Assembly (NCBI GenBank): GCA_041393015.1 | Contig: JAWKKV010000004.1 | Location: 62,001 to 126,000 of the forward strand | DNA from: JAGQYH01 sp041393015 | GTDB taxonomy: Bacteria > Bacteroidota > Bacteroidia > Chitinophagales > JADIYW01 | DNA: 64,000 nt | Reading direction: 5' to 3' | Shown: positions 1 through 9,651 of the stretch, piece after piece | Position numbering within the stretch: position 1 is the stretch's first letter | How the letters are laid out: every line of letters begins with the position of its first letter | The notes under the pieces: model-generated | The model's database searches: none | What the model saw: only the letters and a program-made list of their open reading frames with translations | Told to the model about the DNA's origin: nothing | Position numbers and translations under genes: made by a program

Positions 1-142
1 TAACACATTTAGAGTTGCAATTGTAAGTGATTGGCATCTGAACCACTCTAGGATATCGCTTCCTTCCACCAGTAACTTTTGTCCATCTTGAGAAGAAGAA
101 CAGTTTAAAGGTTTGGATGATTTGGATTAACGAATTACTCAT
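1..142 (-). CDS. Radical SAM protein, N-terminal fragment (cut by window edge)
   Basis: This frame runs off the left edge and gives about 47 residues. It begins with ATG at 142, 9 nt after the stop of the sulfotransferase gene, so it is probably the last visible gene of the same leftward operon. Near the edge the translation reads PITYNCNSKCV. That matches the start of the CxxxCxxC motif that binds the 4Fe-4S cluster of radical SAM enzymes, with the third Cys outside the window. In families of this type the motif lies 30-50 residues from the start, as here. The substrate cannot be told; peptide maturases and SPASM-domain enzymes often start this way. The family call rests on one incomplete motif. 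Confidence 0.6.
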   Translation of the reverse strand, partial: MSNSLIQIIQTFKLFFFSRWTKVTGGRKRYPRVVQMPITYNCNSKCV

Positions 143-151
143 TGACTTATA

Positions 152-910
152 CTACAAATATCCAAATTTATTCATCATGATTTGGCATTTGTTTTCAAGA
201 AAATGTTGGGTATCGCTATCAAGATGATTCTTCCAATCGCCGATTTTACCTGCTCGAACAAATTTAGAGGCTTTCTTTTCATCTTCTTTACTTGTAAATG
301 GACGACCTTTTGTGTCTTCAATTTTAGACATGGCATTAAAAGATGAAAGTTCAATACATGCTTTCAATAGTTGTTCATCACTATTGAGATGGCAGAATTC
401 AGTCATCTTTTTTAAGTTTTCTAAAGGATCAGCAATTAGATCTTCATATCTTATAATCAAGTCGCTCTCCTTTATATTATTCATCCAAGAGGTTACATGG
501 TCTCGCCAGCTGATATTGTAATTGTCTATATTTCTGATAAAATCATTAATGTTTTTAAGATCACCTTTTAATTTTTTCTGCAAATAGAAATAGTAAGAAA
601 CATAAACATCTCTCGGATCTCTTACGATATATATTACTCTTGAAAACTTACGATTATAAGATTGGTGACTTTTAAGAATTCTAGGGTGTTTTAATTTATT
701 TGCAATTTTTTTATGTACGTCAATATCAGGGATATAGTTAACAGCGGAATGAAAGTTAATATCGCCTTCACCGTTTGTCATTACGTTAGCCAACATAAAT
801 CTAACCCAAGTATTACCCGATTTAGGATAAGATACTAAAATGGTATCATCAGAGAAATACTTTATAGGAACTAAATATTTGCGATATAGCTTATCAATTT
901 TGGCGAGCAT
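152..910 (-). CDS. Sulfotransferase (PAPS-dependent)
   Basis: A 252-residue sulfotransferase-family enzyme that would move a sulfate group from PAPS to a hydroxyl on a glycan, lipid or small molecule. The 5'-phosphosulfate loop is seen at residues 28-35 (YPKSGNTW). The 3'-phosphate motif is at about 91-106 (RVIYIVRDPRDVYVSY). A C-terminal R-x-G-x-x-G-D-W motif is near 219-226. The length is normal for the family and no signal peptide is seen, so it should act in the cytoplasm. It starts 9 nt after the PhyH dioxygenase gene and is followed after 9 nt by the radical SAM gene. The context suggests decoration of a surface glycan or exported metabolite; the substrate is unknown. Confidence 0.88.
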   Translation of the reverse strand: MLAKIDKLYRKYLVPIKYFSDDTILVSYPKSGNTWVRFMLANVMTNGEGDINFHSAVNYIPDIDVHKKIANKLKHPRILKSHQSYNRKFSRVIYIVRDPRDVYVSYYFYLQKKLKGDLKNINDFIRNIDNYNISWRDHVTSWMNNIKESDLIIRYEDLIADPLENLKKMTEFCHLNSDEQLLKACIELSSFNAMSKIEDTKGRPFTSKEDEKKASKFVRAGKIGDWKNHLDSDTQHFLENKCQIMMNKFGYL

Positions 911-919
911 ATTCTTAAT

Positions 920-1702
920 TTATAGCTTGGTAAGGTAGTTACCAACTTTATGAAGTAGTTTTTTTACTGCGTTTTGTTCTTCTTGTTTAAATTCTTTCAA
1001 ATTATTTTGATCGAGATTTGATCGCATCATAATAGGCGCTCCTCTTGGAATTTTAGCATCATCTAATTTTTTAAAAACGGCTCTAAATGCACGTCTTGGT
1101 AAATCAGAATTGTTTTCTTCACTACTATGAATCAAATAATTGCTAAAAATTAGAACATCTCCCGCATTCATTTCAACATAAGCGGCCTTTTGAAGTTCTG
1201 CCTCACTTATTTTAATCCTATCGTGGTGCGTTTCCCCTTTTACTCGATACCACTCTCTAAAGCCTTGTTTATGTGATCCTGGAATAATCTTCAAACAACC
1301 ATTTTCTTTCGTAGCATCGTCAATAGCCATCCAGGTTAATATTTTTTCAGATTCATTCGGGCGAGATAAAAAATCTTGATGCCAAGGCACTTCATTATTT
1401 TTCGTCTTTGGCTTATAAAGCAAGCTATTCACATATAAATAGAAATTCGCTCCTAAAATCTTTTCAACCTCATCTAAAATAAGGTCGTTCTCAGCCATAG
1501 GTCGAAAAAAATTATGTCGCTGATAAACGTCATACAAAACACCATTGTCAACTCTATGCTTTAAAAAATGTTGATCTAGTGGATCGTAAAACTCATTTTG
1601 GCTGAATTGTATTAGATTATTTACTTGAACTCTTATTGTTTTTAAAAAGTCTTCACTAAAAACATTCTTAAGCAAAATAAAACCATCTTTTTCAAAAGTC
1701 AT
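920..1702 (-). CDS. Phytanoyl-CoA dioxygenase (PhyH) family protein
   Basis: A 260-residue Fe(II)/2-oxoglutarate-dependent oxygenase of the PhyH family. The metal-binding HxD pair is His108 and Asp110 in PWHQD. The distal His is His192 (NYLIHSS), and the 2-oxoglutarate-binding Arg lies in RRAFR (203-207). These enzymes hydroxylate or oxidise small molecules, lipids or tailored metabolites. The gene lies between a flippase and a sulfotransferase in a leftward gene row. A good TAnnTTTG box 28 nt upstream suggests it can also be transcribed from its own promoter. The substrate cannot be inferred; a tailoring role on the product of the cluster is my inference. Confidence 0.85.
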   Translation of the reverse strand: MTFEKDGFILLKNVFSEDFLKTIRVQVNNLIQFSQNEFYDPLDQHFLKHRVDNGVLYDVYQRHNFFRPMAENDLILDEVEKILGANFYLYVNSLLYKPKTKNNEVPWHQDFLSRPNESEKILTWMAIDDATKENGCLKIIPGSHKQGFREWYRVKGETHHDRIKISEAELQKAAYVEMNAGDVLIFSNYLIHSSEENNSDLPRRAFRAVFKKLDDAKIPRGAPIMMRSNLDQNNLKEFKQEEQNAVKKLLHKVGNYLTKL

Positions 1703-1729
1703 TCAATGATTATTTGGTATCAATTCTGC

Positions 1730-1737
1730 AAAAATAC
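1730..1737 (-). promoter_or_regulatory. Putative -7 box TATTTTTG for the PhyH gene
   Basis: Reads TATTTTTG on the minus strand and matches the Bacteroidota primary-sigma -7 consensus TAnnTTTG. It lies 27 nt upstream of the PhyH start, in the 47-bp gap after the flippase gene. No clear -33 TTTG was found at normal spacing. Confidence 0.45.
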
Positions 1738-1749
1738 TAACTGTAATAC

Positions 1750-3098
1750 TTAAATGGACTTATTCTTAATTTTTTCTCTTATTTCTTGAAACAAAAATGC
1801 TTTAAAGAACATATTTACACTTGGACGAGTAGGCTTAATGATAAAAGGCACAATGATAAATGCAGTAAAATAACTGGCCAAGATGGCTACTACAGCGCCC
1901 TGCGGACCCATTGTTGGAAGTAATATACGATTGAGTCCAACATTTACTACAATGGATACTATTAAGAACCAAATAGAATACTTATGAATATCTTGAATGA
2001 TCAGCCATCTATTTCTTATCGATCCGTAAAACATTAAAATTGGGCAGAAGGCATATAGCCTCATGATGGGAATAGCTGGTTGATATTCAGCACCGTAAAG
2101 GAAATTAATAATTAAGGGAGCGCCTACAAAAAAAACAAAGGCTATTCCAAGCGACACGATTAAGAGCACTTCATAGATTAAAAGAAACATCTTATGGTAA
2201 ACATTCTCATCTACTTCTTTTTGTTTTACTAATCCGGGAAATAAAGAAGTGCCTAACGCTACCGGTATAAAATATAGCGATTCAATAAGGCCAACCACCA
2301 CTGCATAATAGCCATTGGCTGCCGGATCGTCTACCAAAATTCTATCGATCATCAATTGATCTATTTTCATGTTAATGGTTGACAAAATGGTGTAATAGAG
2401 TAGTGGGAGTGAAGTGATTAGAAGCGGTTTTAATATTTTTATATTGAAGGATAATTCTTTAAAACCATGACCATATTTTTTATAGATAATGATAAATCCA
2501 AAAGCGATTAAAATAAATTCAATAGAAAATACCCAAGCAAAAGCAATCATTGGGGCTTTTACATAAATGAGAACGAGTTTAGCTAGAGAACCAATGATTA
2601 AAGCAATAAGTCTAATCTTACTACTACTTTTTAATTTTATTATAGATTGTAAGTAGTTATCTACGGTATCAAACACTTGCCCAATCATAGAAATTCCTAA
2701 GATGGAGATTAATGCTACTTCTAATGTTGAGTATTTAAATAGAATGGCAAATACAACCATTAAAATGTAAAGGGCGACGGCAGATATTAGCCTAATGATG
2801 ATGGTAGTGCCAATTAACTCGAATTTATCATTTGGCTTTTTTACTAATTCTCGTAAAAGAATATTGGGTATACCGAGCGGTGCAGCTAAGATAAAGATCG
2901 AAGAAAAAGCTCTTGCCACATTAAATGTTCCATAGTCATCAGGACCTAAGTATCTTGCTACTAAAGGTACAATAGCAATAAGTATGAGTATTCGAATAGA
3001 TTTTTCACTAAAAATCCAAGCCGTATTACTAAAATACTTCTTAAAGCTATCAGATAACGTAAACTGAAATTTTTTGATGGCTATATTTTTAGAATCAT
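1750..3098 (-). CDS. Wzx-like polysaccharide flippase, with disrupted or non-ATG start
   Basis: An oligosaccharide/lipid-linked sugar flippase of the MOP superfamily, nearly all hydrophobic (about 12-14 membrane helices expected). The first usual start codon in frame is GTG at 2919 (389 residues), but the family's first helix lies upstream of it. The frame stays open to a TGA at 3100-3102 and encodes the typical N-terminus, including SNTAWIFSEK and VARYLGPDDYG. No ATG, GTG or TTG opens that extension in frame. An ATG exists at 3098-3096, 11 nt after the upstream stop, but it is one frame off. One extra A in the A5 run (T5 at 3086-3090 on the plus strand) would join it to the rest. The gene therefore has a frameshift, a sequencing error or a rare start. 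It is downstream of yfhO-like and upstream of phyH. Confidence 0.8.
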
Positions 3099-3109
3099 TT
3101 CACCAAAAT

Positions 3110-5521
3110 TTACTTTTTGGTTCCTTTCCAAATGGAAAATTCAACTATAAGCAACACTATTATACCCGTAATAATGGAGAATAGCACTCTAATTTTATTG
3201 ATAGCAATCACTTTATCTTTCTTAAACTCGAAAACGATATCATGTTCGCCACTAGGCACATATAACCCACGTAAAGTGAAATTCACTTTTTTAACATCCA
3301 CTTCTTCACCATCAATATAGGCATGCCATCCGTCACCATTGTCTAATTCGTAGAATATTTCAGAAAATACCGCAAATCCATCTTCGCTTAAATTAGCTTT
3401 ATAGGTTAATTTATCTGGGTTATATTCTAATAATTTTATTGAATTGCCAGTGATATTAAAAGTAGTTGGTTGGTTGGCATCAACATAAATTTCTTGAATT
3501 ACAGCATATTTTTTAGGATCGAAAGGAGCATTTAAGCCGTTCATTTCTTCATCTCCATTTTTAACAACAACTAAGCTATCTACGAACCAAGCATTGCCAG
3601 CGGCATTAGGGTTTCTTTGCGCTTGTGGTTGTCCATTTTGGCCTTGTGTAATGTAATACTTGGTATTCAACATATCAATTACACCTCGATTATTTTTCGC
3701 TAACTGATACTCAATCAATTCTTGATATCTTCTCAATTTAGCACCATGGTATCCACCAATTGATTTATGAGTATAAGAAGTAATCGCATCGTTAAATGGA
3801 CTTCTCGTTAAATTGAAAACTCTAAAATGGATGTCAGGATCAGCTAAAATTTGTTGATCTGCCGGAGTAGGATTGAAAATTGCCATTGCTTTTCTTTCGG
3901 TGATAAAGTCTTCCTCTGAAATATGTCTACTCGCATTTCCAATCATATCAATACTTACAATAGCACCAATCAATAAAGCAAAAACTAGTTTGTTCTTTAA
4001 TTTATCTTCTAAATAAAGCCATATCAAACCGCCGCATAAGAGCATCACTACTATAGATCTTAAAGCATCTTTTTGCATCAAGGCAATTCTATCTTTTCTT
4101 AATGCCTCACTTAACCAACCTGGAATATCTGCTGCTCCGCCCCTTCTAGTTTCAAAATTAAATAGCATTGGTGATAGTAATACAAAAGCGCCAATAGCTA
4201 CGAGAACGCCAATAATAGCTTTGGTCGCAAATTTTTTGTCTACTTCTTTATTGAAAATTTGGTTCAATGCCAGCGCCGCTCCTGCAGCTATGATGATTTC
4301 CATCATTAGATTGATCATACTTGGCACTCTAAACTTATTGTAAAGTGGTAAATGGTCAAACAAGAAGTTAAATACCATAGGTAAGTTTTTACCTAATGCA
4401 ATTAATAGCACTATTGCAAATAAAGAACCCAGCCAAAACCTTTTATAATCTCTATTGAAAATAAGGAAGAGTATAAACAAGAAACTTAATCCGGCGCCCA
4501 TATAGAAACCGCCACCTACAAATGGTTGGCTTCCCCAATAAGCAGATGTTTTTTGTGCTAACGCATTAGCGTCTTTAGGTTGCGCCTTTCTAAAGGCTTT
4601 AAATGTATTACTGTTTTGATCTTGAATAAAGTAATTACCGCTTGGTCCACCGGCAAAATTTGGAATAAAATAAGAAAATGCTTCAATACCATCCATACTC
4701 CAAGAGCCGGCATATTCACGTTCTAAACCGCCACCAAATTGTTTCTTCGCACTTAGTTCTGATTCGCCACCTCTTGTAGTTGCTTCTGCAAGAACTTTTG
4801 TATAAAATACACCAAGATTAGCTAAAACAGATAATGTTATCGATAGCACAACTACTCCTGAGGCCTTTAACCAATAAGTAGTATCGTGTTTTTTGAAATT
4901 AAAAATAAAGAAGAATAGAAAGGTTATGAACGATAATATTACGGCATAATAGGTTATTTGAGTATGGTTAATGCCTGTCAATAAGTTCATAAATAAGATA
5001 AGCGTTGCTGCTCCCGAAAGGAGTTTTCCTCTTAAGAGGAATATAAGTCCGGCGAGTGTGCCGGGAGCCATGGCAAAGGCAAAAGTTTTTTGAAAATGCC
5101 CTCCTTCCATACTCATTATATTAAAGCCGGTAAAGGCAAAAGCAATACTTATGCCGGCACTTACCCAAACGTTTAAGCCCAACGCCATACACAGTATGTA
5201 GAAACTAACCATTAGCCATAAAAGCAAATCGTAAGAATGCGCATGACCTCTATTGCCTAAAGCATAAACAATACCAACTAACTTATTAGGTATTTTTCCT
5301 CTATACACAGGCATTCCACTAAACATGTAGCCCGTCCATCCCACAATATTTGCTTCGCCATTGGCAACCGCCTCATCTGCTTCGTGAAGTGATCCAATCG
5401 TTTGAAAGTTATCGCTCGCCATTAAAATTTTACCTTCTAACACTGGTCGGCAATAAATTAAGGCAACGATTAAAAATATTAGGATTACAATTCCATGTTG
5501 GAACCATTTATTTTTTAGCAT
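3110..5521 (-). CDS. YfhO family multi-spanning membrane protein
   Basis: An 803-residue integral membrane protein of the YfhO type, a GT-C-like fold. It has an N-terminal membrane anchor (GIVILIFLIVALIYCRPVLEG) and a large extracytoplasmic loop with the family pattern GWTGYMFSGMPVYRG. Many helices follow to about residue 500. The C-terminal soluble beta domain contains the usual segments LTYKANLSEDGFAVFSEIFY and VPSGEHDIVFEF, and a last helix ends in WKGTKK. YfhO proteins are thought to glycosylate or modify lipid-linked surface polymers; the donor is not established. It is 6 nt downstream of the methyltransferase gene and 11 nt upstream of the flippase ATG, consistent with one transcript. 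Confidence 0.85.
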   Translation of the reverse strand: MLKNKWFQHGIVILIFLIVALIYCRPVLEGKILMASDNFQTIGSLHEADEAVANGEANIVGWTGYMFSGMPVYRGKIPNKLVGIVYALGNRGHAHSYDLLLWLMVSFYILCMALGLNVWVSAGISIAFAFTGFNIMSMEGGHFQKTFAFAMAPGTLAGLIFLLRGKLLSGAATLILFMNLLTGINHTQITYYAVILSFITFLFFFIFNFKKHDTTYWLKASGVVVLSITLSVLANLGVFYTKVLAEATTRGGESELSAKKQFGGGLEREYAGSWSMDGIEAFSYFIPNFAGGPSGNYFIQDQNSNTFKAFRKAQPKDANALAQKTSAYWGSQPFVGGGFYMGAGLSFLFILFLIFNRDYKRFWLGSLFAIVLLIALGKNLPMVFNFLFDHLPLYNKFRVPSMINLMMEIIIAAGAALALNQIFNKEVDKKFATKAIIGVLVAIGAFVLLSPMLFNFETRRGGAADIPGWLSEALRKDRIALMQKDALRSIVVMLLCGGLIWLYLEDKLKNKLVFALLIGAIVSIDMIGNASRHISEEDFITERKAMAIFNPTPADQQILADPDIHFRVFNLTRSPFNDAITSYTHKSIGGYHGAKLRRYQELIEYQLAKNNRGVIDMLNTKYYITQGQNGQPQAQRNPNAAGNAWFVDSLVVVKNGDEEMNGLNAPFDPKKYAVIQEIYVDANQPTTFNITGNSIKLLEYNPDKLTYKANLSEDGFAVFSEIFYELDNGDGWHAYIDGEEVDVKKVNFTLRGLYVPSGEHDIVFEFKKDKVIAINKIRVLFSIITGIIVLLIVEFSIWKGTKK

Positions 5522-5527
5522 CTCTAT

Positions 5528-6301
5528 CTATTTAGTGCAAATGAATAAGTATTTGTCGGAATCAAGATGAGCTGATTTATGCCCTCTTTCCATATAATTT
5601 CCTTTAATGGTTTCGTATGATTCCATTTTAACGGTAAATCCTGCTTTTTCCAATTTCTTACTAATATCGGTACCGTAAAGTCTTACATGGATATTAATAC
5701 CGTATTCTAATTTACGTTGTGCCGGAGTAAAACTCAAATCTTCTTCCGTTACTTCGCCATAGGTTGGTACAGCAATTAAGGCAATACCTCCAGGTTTTAA
5801 AATTCTATACAATTCACTGATTGCTTTCTCATCGGTTTCAATGTGTTCTAAAACATGAGAGCAAATAATTCTATCAAAAGAATTGTCTTCAAATTGAATG
5901 TTATTGATATTGACAATATGATGGTTGGGCGATTCCATCACTTTTAAATCGCATGTATTGTAGTTTTTACCCAGTTTTTTGCCAAAATTTTCAACGAAGA
6001 AAGTCTCTGGAGCAAAATGAAGTAATTTTGGTTGTCCTTCTAAAAATCCACTATCATCTATATATTTTTGAAGCATTCTATGTCTAAACCAACTGCCGCA
6101 ATTAGGACAAATGGCATTAGGTAAAGAGTGATCAGAATCTTTGCCTCGAATGGTGTAAGAGTCGTATAATTTGATCATTTTGTCAAAAGAATGATCGCAA
6201 ATATTGCAGTGAAATTTTGTTCCCTTATAGGAGGAAAGAAATACCTTTCCATGAAAACTATATAACTTTCGTCGAATTCGATTTTTTAAATTAAACGCCA
6301 T
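5528..6301 (-). CDS. SAM-dependent methyltransferase with N-terminal zinc ribbon
   Basis: A 257-residue protein. An N-terminal four-Cys zinc-ribbon-like part (Cys32/Cys35 in CNIC and Cys65/Cys68 in CPNC) precedes a class I methyltransferase of the methyltransf_11 type. The acidic strand and motif DRIICSHVLEHIETDEKA and the post-motif LKPGGIALIAVP are clear. Such proteins are common in glycan and O-antigen clusters, where they methylate sugars or related groups; the target here is unknown. It is the first gene of the leftward surface operon, with a TATATTTG box 16 nt upstream. Confidence 0.85.
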   Translation of the reverse strand: MAFNLKNRIRRKLYSFHGKVFLSSYKGTKFHCNICDHSFDKMIKLYDSYTIRGKDSDHSLPNAICPNCGSWFRHRMLQKYIDDSGFLEGQPKLLHFAPETFFVENFGKKLGKNYNTCDLKVMESPNHHIVNINNIQFEDNSFDRIICSHVLEHIETDEKAISELYRILKPGGIALIAVPTYGEVTEEDLSFTPAQRKLEYGINIHVRLYGTDISKKLEKAGFTVKMESYETIKGNYMERGHKSAHLDSDKYLFICTK

Positions 6302-6317
6302 GGGCTATCTGTTTTTG

Positions 6318-6325
6318 CAAATATA
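6318..6325 (-). promoter_or_regulatory. Putative -7 box TATATTTG for the surface-glycan operon
   Basis: TATATTTG on the minus strand, matching TAnnTTTG, 16 nt upstream of the methyltransferase ATG. It is the best candidate for the promoter that drives the leftward row of genes down to the radical SAM gene. Confidence 0.55.
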
Positions 6326-6449
6326 ATTATATATAAGTGTTTGCATAAGCTATTGTGTTAAGGTAGTGTGGAAATTACTTCTATTATTAATTGAACTCAG
6401 GCTAAAATTGAAAATACCTTATAACCCACCTTTGATTTTTAATAGAAAA

Positions 6450-8591
6450 TTAGGGATACACAACTTCTTTCATGCCTATGTTGTAAAACATAAACGACCA
6501 TTTATCTGTCTGCTCTTCAATTATTTTAGAGGTTGGTTTCCCTGCACCATGTCCTGCAGAAGTAGTGACTCTAATTAATACAGGATTGTCACCTTCGTGC
6601 ATTTCTTGTAAGCGTGCGGCAAATTTAAAAGAATGGCCAGGCACTACTCTGTCATCGTGATCGGCAGTGGTAATCATTGTAGCAGGGTATTCAACTCCTT
6701 TTTTTAAATTGTGATAAGGAGAATAACCCAATAAATAGTTGAACATTTCCTCACTTTGTTCGCTACTGCCATATTCGGGCACCCAACCTCGCCCTAAAGT
6801 GAATTTGTGATATTTCAACATATCAAACAATCCAACAGCAGGAAAGGCTACCTTAGCTAAGCCGGGGTGTTGTGTCATTACGGCACCTACTAACAAACCA
6901 CCATTCGATCCACCGGCAATAGCCAGTTTCTCATATGATGTATAATTTTCCTTAATTAAGTATTCGCCTGCCGCAATAAAATCATCAAAAACATTTTGCT
7001 TTTTCATCAACATACCGGCTTCATGCCATTCTTGTCCATATTCCCCGCCACCTCTAATATTGGCCAAAGCATAAATGCCACCGTTCTCTAATAAAATAAT
7101 GTTAGAAGGATTGAAAGTTGGTGTTTTCGATACATTAAAACCACCATATCCGTATAAATAACATGGATTGTTGCCATCTAGTTTTAAGCCCTTTTTATAC
7201 ACTAAAAACATGGATACTTCTGTACTGTCTTTGCTTTTAAAAACTACTTGTTTTGATTCGTATTGACTGGCGTCGAATTTTACTTTAGTTTGATAAAACA
7301 ACTTTGATTGCCCGGAATTGACATCGTATAAATAAATACTTCCTGGATCTGTGAAAGATGAATAGGTGTAAAAAATTTCATTGTCCGTAAAATCTCCATT
7401 AAAGCCTTTAACCGTACCTATTCCTTGTAATTCAATGTCTTTTTCAAAGGTGCCGTCTACATTAAATTCCTTCACTTTACTCGCTGCTTTTACCATATAA
7501 TTGGCAAACAATTTTCCGCCTATTAATGAAACATCTTTTAAAATGTTTTCGCTTTCAGGAAGAATAGTTAGCCAATTTTCTTGTTGAGGATGTTTAGGGT
7601 CAATAGCAATTAATTTATAGTTGGGAGCATCTTGATCTGTTAAAATATATAGCCTTCCATTTACATTGCCAATAACGCTAGGATTGTGTTCATTATCTTC
7701 AATAAGAGGTTTAAATTCCCAATTAGCTATTGTAAGATCTTTATAATAAATAGATCTGCCATCTGTTCCGGTAGACCTGTAAAGCAGTAAGTATCTGTTG
7801 TCGTTGGTAATATCTATGTAATTAAAAATATATGGGTTTTTATCGTCTTTATAAACCAACGCATCTTTCGATTGAGGGCTTCCTAACTGATGATAAAATA
7901 CTTTCATATTGGTATTTAGTTTCGAAAATTTTTCATTTTCATCGGGTTCTGGGAATCGACTATAGAAGAATCCGTCTTTATACCATTTAACACTTCCAAA
8001 CTTTACCCATTCAATTGTATCTGATAGCCAATTATTTTTTTCTATGTCCATTACTCTAAGTGTTTTCCAATCTGATCCGGATTCTGAAACAGTAATGGTT
8101 GCATATTTATTATGCTGTGAAAAGCTTGAAATAGAGTAGGCGATAGTGCCTTCTTTGTTTTCCATATTTGGATCTAAGAATACTTCTGGTGTTGCATTAA
8201 GTCCTTTTTGAATGTAGATGACATCTTGATTTTGAAGGCCTTCTTTTTTACAAAAAAAGTAGTTGTTTCCGGCTTTGATGGGTTTGCTAATTTTAGCATA
8301 ATCATATAATTCGGTAAATCGTTGCCTTATTTTTTCTCTGTATGGTATTTGGGATAAATAGTTATAGGTAATTCCGTTTTGAGCATTGACCCATTCTTTA
8401 GTTTCGGTTGAATTGTCGTCTTCTAACCATTGATACGGATCTTCTATTATGGCATCAAAATAGACATCTTTATAGCCGGATTTGTTAGTTTCAGGATAAT
8501 GTATGTCGTTATGTTCTTCTGTTGAATTTGTACATTGGATACAAGTCAAAAGCACACAAAACAAATTAAGAAATGAATTCTTCAATGACAT
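6450..8591 (-). CDS. Prolyl oligopeptidase family serine peptidase (S9A), exported
   Basis: A 713-residue S9A peptidase that would cleave peptides after proline. The N-terminus has a hydrophobic signal with Cys17 and Cys20 in LLTCIQCTNS, possibly a lipoprotein signal, so it probably sits in the envelope. The propeller domain begins with the family segment DPYQWLEDDNSTETKEWV (51-68). The hydrolase domain has the nucleophile Ser562 (GGSNGG), the acid in ADHDDRVVP (643-651) and His681 (SAGHGAG). The length is normal (about 690-720). It stands alone, divergent from the outer-membrane protein at 8732, and its start gives a complete signal peptide. Confidence 0.93.
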   Translation of the reverse strand: MSLKNSFLNLFCVLLTCIQCTNSTEEHNDIHYPETNKSGYKDVYFDAIIEDPYQWLEDDNSTETKEWVNAQNGITYNYLSQIPYREKIRQRFTELYDYAKISKPIKAGNNYFFCKKEGLQNQDVIYIQKGLNATPEVFLDPNMENKEGTIAYSISSFSQHNKYATITVSESGSDWKTLRVMDIEKNNWLSDTIEWVKFGSVKWYKDGFFYSRFPEPDENEKFSKLNTNMKVFYHQLGSPQSKDALVYKDDKNPYIFNYIDITNDNRYLLLYRSTGTDGRSIYYKDLTIANWEFKPLIEDNEHNPSVIGNVNGRLYILTDQDAPNYKLIAIDPKHPQQENWLTILPESENILKDVSLIGGKLFANYMVKAASKVKEFNVDGTFEKDIELQGIGTVKGFNGDFTDNEIFYTYSSFTDPGSIYLYDVNSGQSKLFYQTKVKFDASQYESKQVVFKSKDSTEVSMFLVYKKGLKLDGNNPCYLYGYGGFNVSKTPTFNPSNIILLENGGIYALANIRGGGEYGQEWHEAGMLMKKQNVFDDFIAAGEYLIKENYTSYEKLAIAGGSNGGLLVGAVMTQHPGLAKVAFPAVGLFDMLKYHKFTLGRGWVPEYGSSEQSEEMFNYLLGYSPYHNLKKGVEYPATMITTADHDDRVVPGHSFKFAARLQEMHEGDNPVLIRVTTSAGHGAGKPTSKIIEEQTDKWSFMFYNIGMKEVVYP

Positions 8592-8731
8592 TATCGATTA
8601 TTTCATGTAAAGGTCGATAATTTGTTGCTGTTCACCGATTATTGTAACAATCGTTAACCATTTGTGATATTTTTTTGCGCATTAAATAATAGATTTATAA
8701 CTGTAACTCGTCATAATTTAAAATTATAAAA

Positions 8732-9529
8732 ATGAGATTTATTTTATTGCTTGCTTTTGTTCTTGGATTTTTACCTGTCAAAGCAGGCGGTCCTTGGGCT
8801 GAAGGTAAAGGCAAAGGTTATGTAGAAACATCGGCTTTATTTGCGGTAGCTACAACAACAAAAGATCATACCTATCAATTATATGCTGAAGTTGGTTTAT
8901 TGGAGAAGCTTACTTTTAAAGCAATCATTCCTTTAAAATACATCAGTACACCTAATGATTTAGATCCTAATAGATTTGAACAAGGTACTTTGTTTGGCAT
9001 TAGCAATGTCACTTTAGGCTTAAAATATGAAGTGTTTAAAAAGAAAGCGGTTATGTCAGTTGGCTTTGATACAGAATTAAAAACTTTGAATAGTGACGCA
9101 GCCTTGGGATTGCGGACAGGCTATCAAAAATATACTTTTAGACCTATTTATAGTGTTGGGTATGGAGTAGAAAAGCTATACACCTATGGAGAGATCAAGC
9201 CAGGATTTAGCACAAATGGTTTTGGTCATGATATAAATGTGATAGCTGAAATAGGAGGGAAAGTGGATGAGAATATTTGGATAGCAGGATATTTTGAGAT
9301 TAGAGGTGTTTTTAAAAATGGCGATTTCAATACATTGGATGCCGAGACATTTTTGAATACCGGATTTTATAGAGATCGTCAAAATTTCTTTACAGCCGGA
9401 GCGAAGATTGCAGCCACTTTAGTAAAAGGCTTTGGAATAAATGGTGCAGTTTTCTATGGTACAAATGTTACTCAATCTAATGGAGGAGGATTAATTTCTG
9501 TAAAAGCAGGTATCTATTACGACTGGTAG
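8732..9529 (+). CDS. Predicted outer-membrane beta-barrel protein, function unknown
   Basis: 265 residues with a clean signal peptide (cleavage expected after LPVKA-GG near residue 19). The rest is made of alternating hydrophobic strands and glycine-rich turns, and it ends in an aromatic residue (YYDW). This is typical of a small outer-membrane barrel. Strand-like segments such as GYVETSALFAVATTT, LTFKAIIPLKYI and GINGAVFYGTN repeat through the length. I do not recognise a specific family; it resembles the broad group of phenol-degradation MetA-like or transporter-like barrels. It is divergent from the prolyl oligopeptidase and 122 bp upstream of a methyltransferase gene. Confidence 0.6.
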   Translation: MRFILLLAFVLGFLPVKAGGPWAEGKGKGYVETSALFAVATTTKDHTYQLYAEVGLLEKLTFKAIIPLKYISTPNDLDPNRFEQGTLFGISNVTLGLKYEVFKKKAVMSVGFDTELKTLNSDAALGLRTGYQKYTFRPIYSVGYGVEKLYTYGEIKPGFSTNGFGHDINVIAEIGGKVDENIWIAGYFEIRGVFKNGDFNTLDAETFLNTGFYRDRQNFFTAGAKIAATLVKGFGINGAVFYGTNVTQSNGGGLISVKAGIYYDW

Positions 9530-9651
9530 TTGAGAAAGTTTGAAGGATGAAGTAATAAGGTTAAAGTATAAAGTTTGTATAATTGAAAGCAATATGAGTA
9601 CTCAAGACTGGATAGCATTTTAGGAGGCAAGTTAAAATCAACTCAAATTAT

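Noticed and set aside
9594..9623. 9-codon frame upstream of the methyltransferase (MSTQDWIAF)
   Set aside because: Too short, no conservation evidence, expected by chance.
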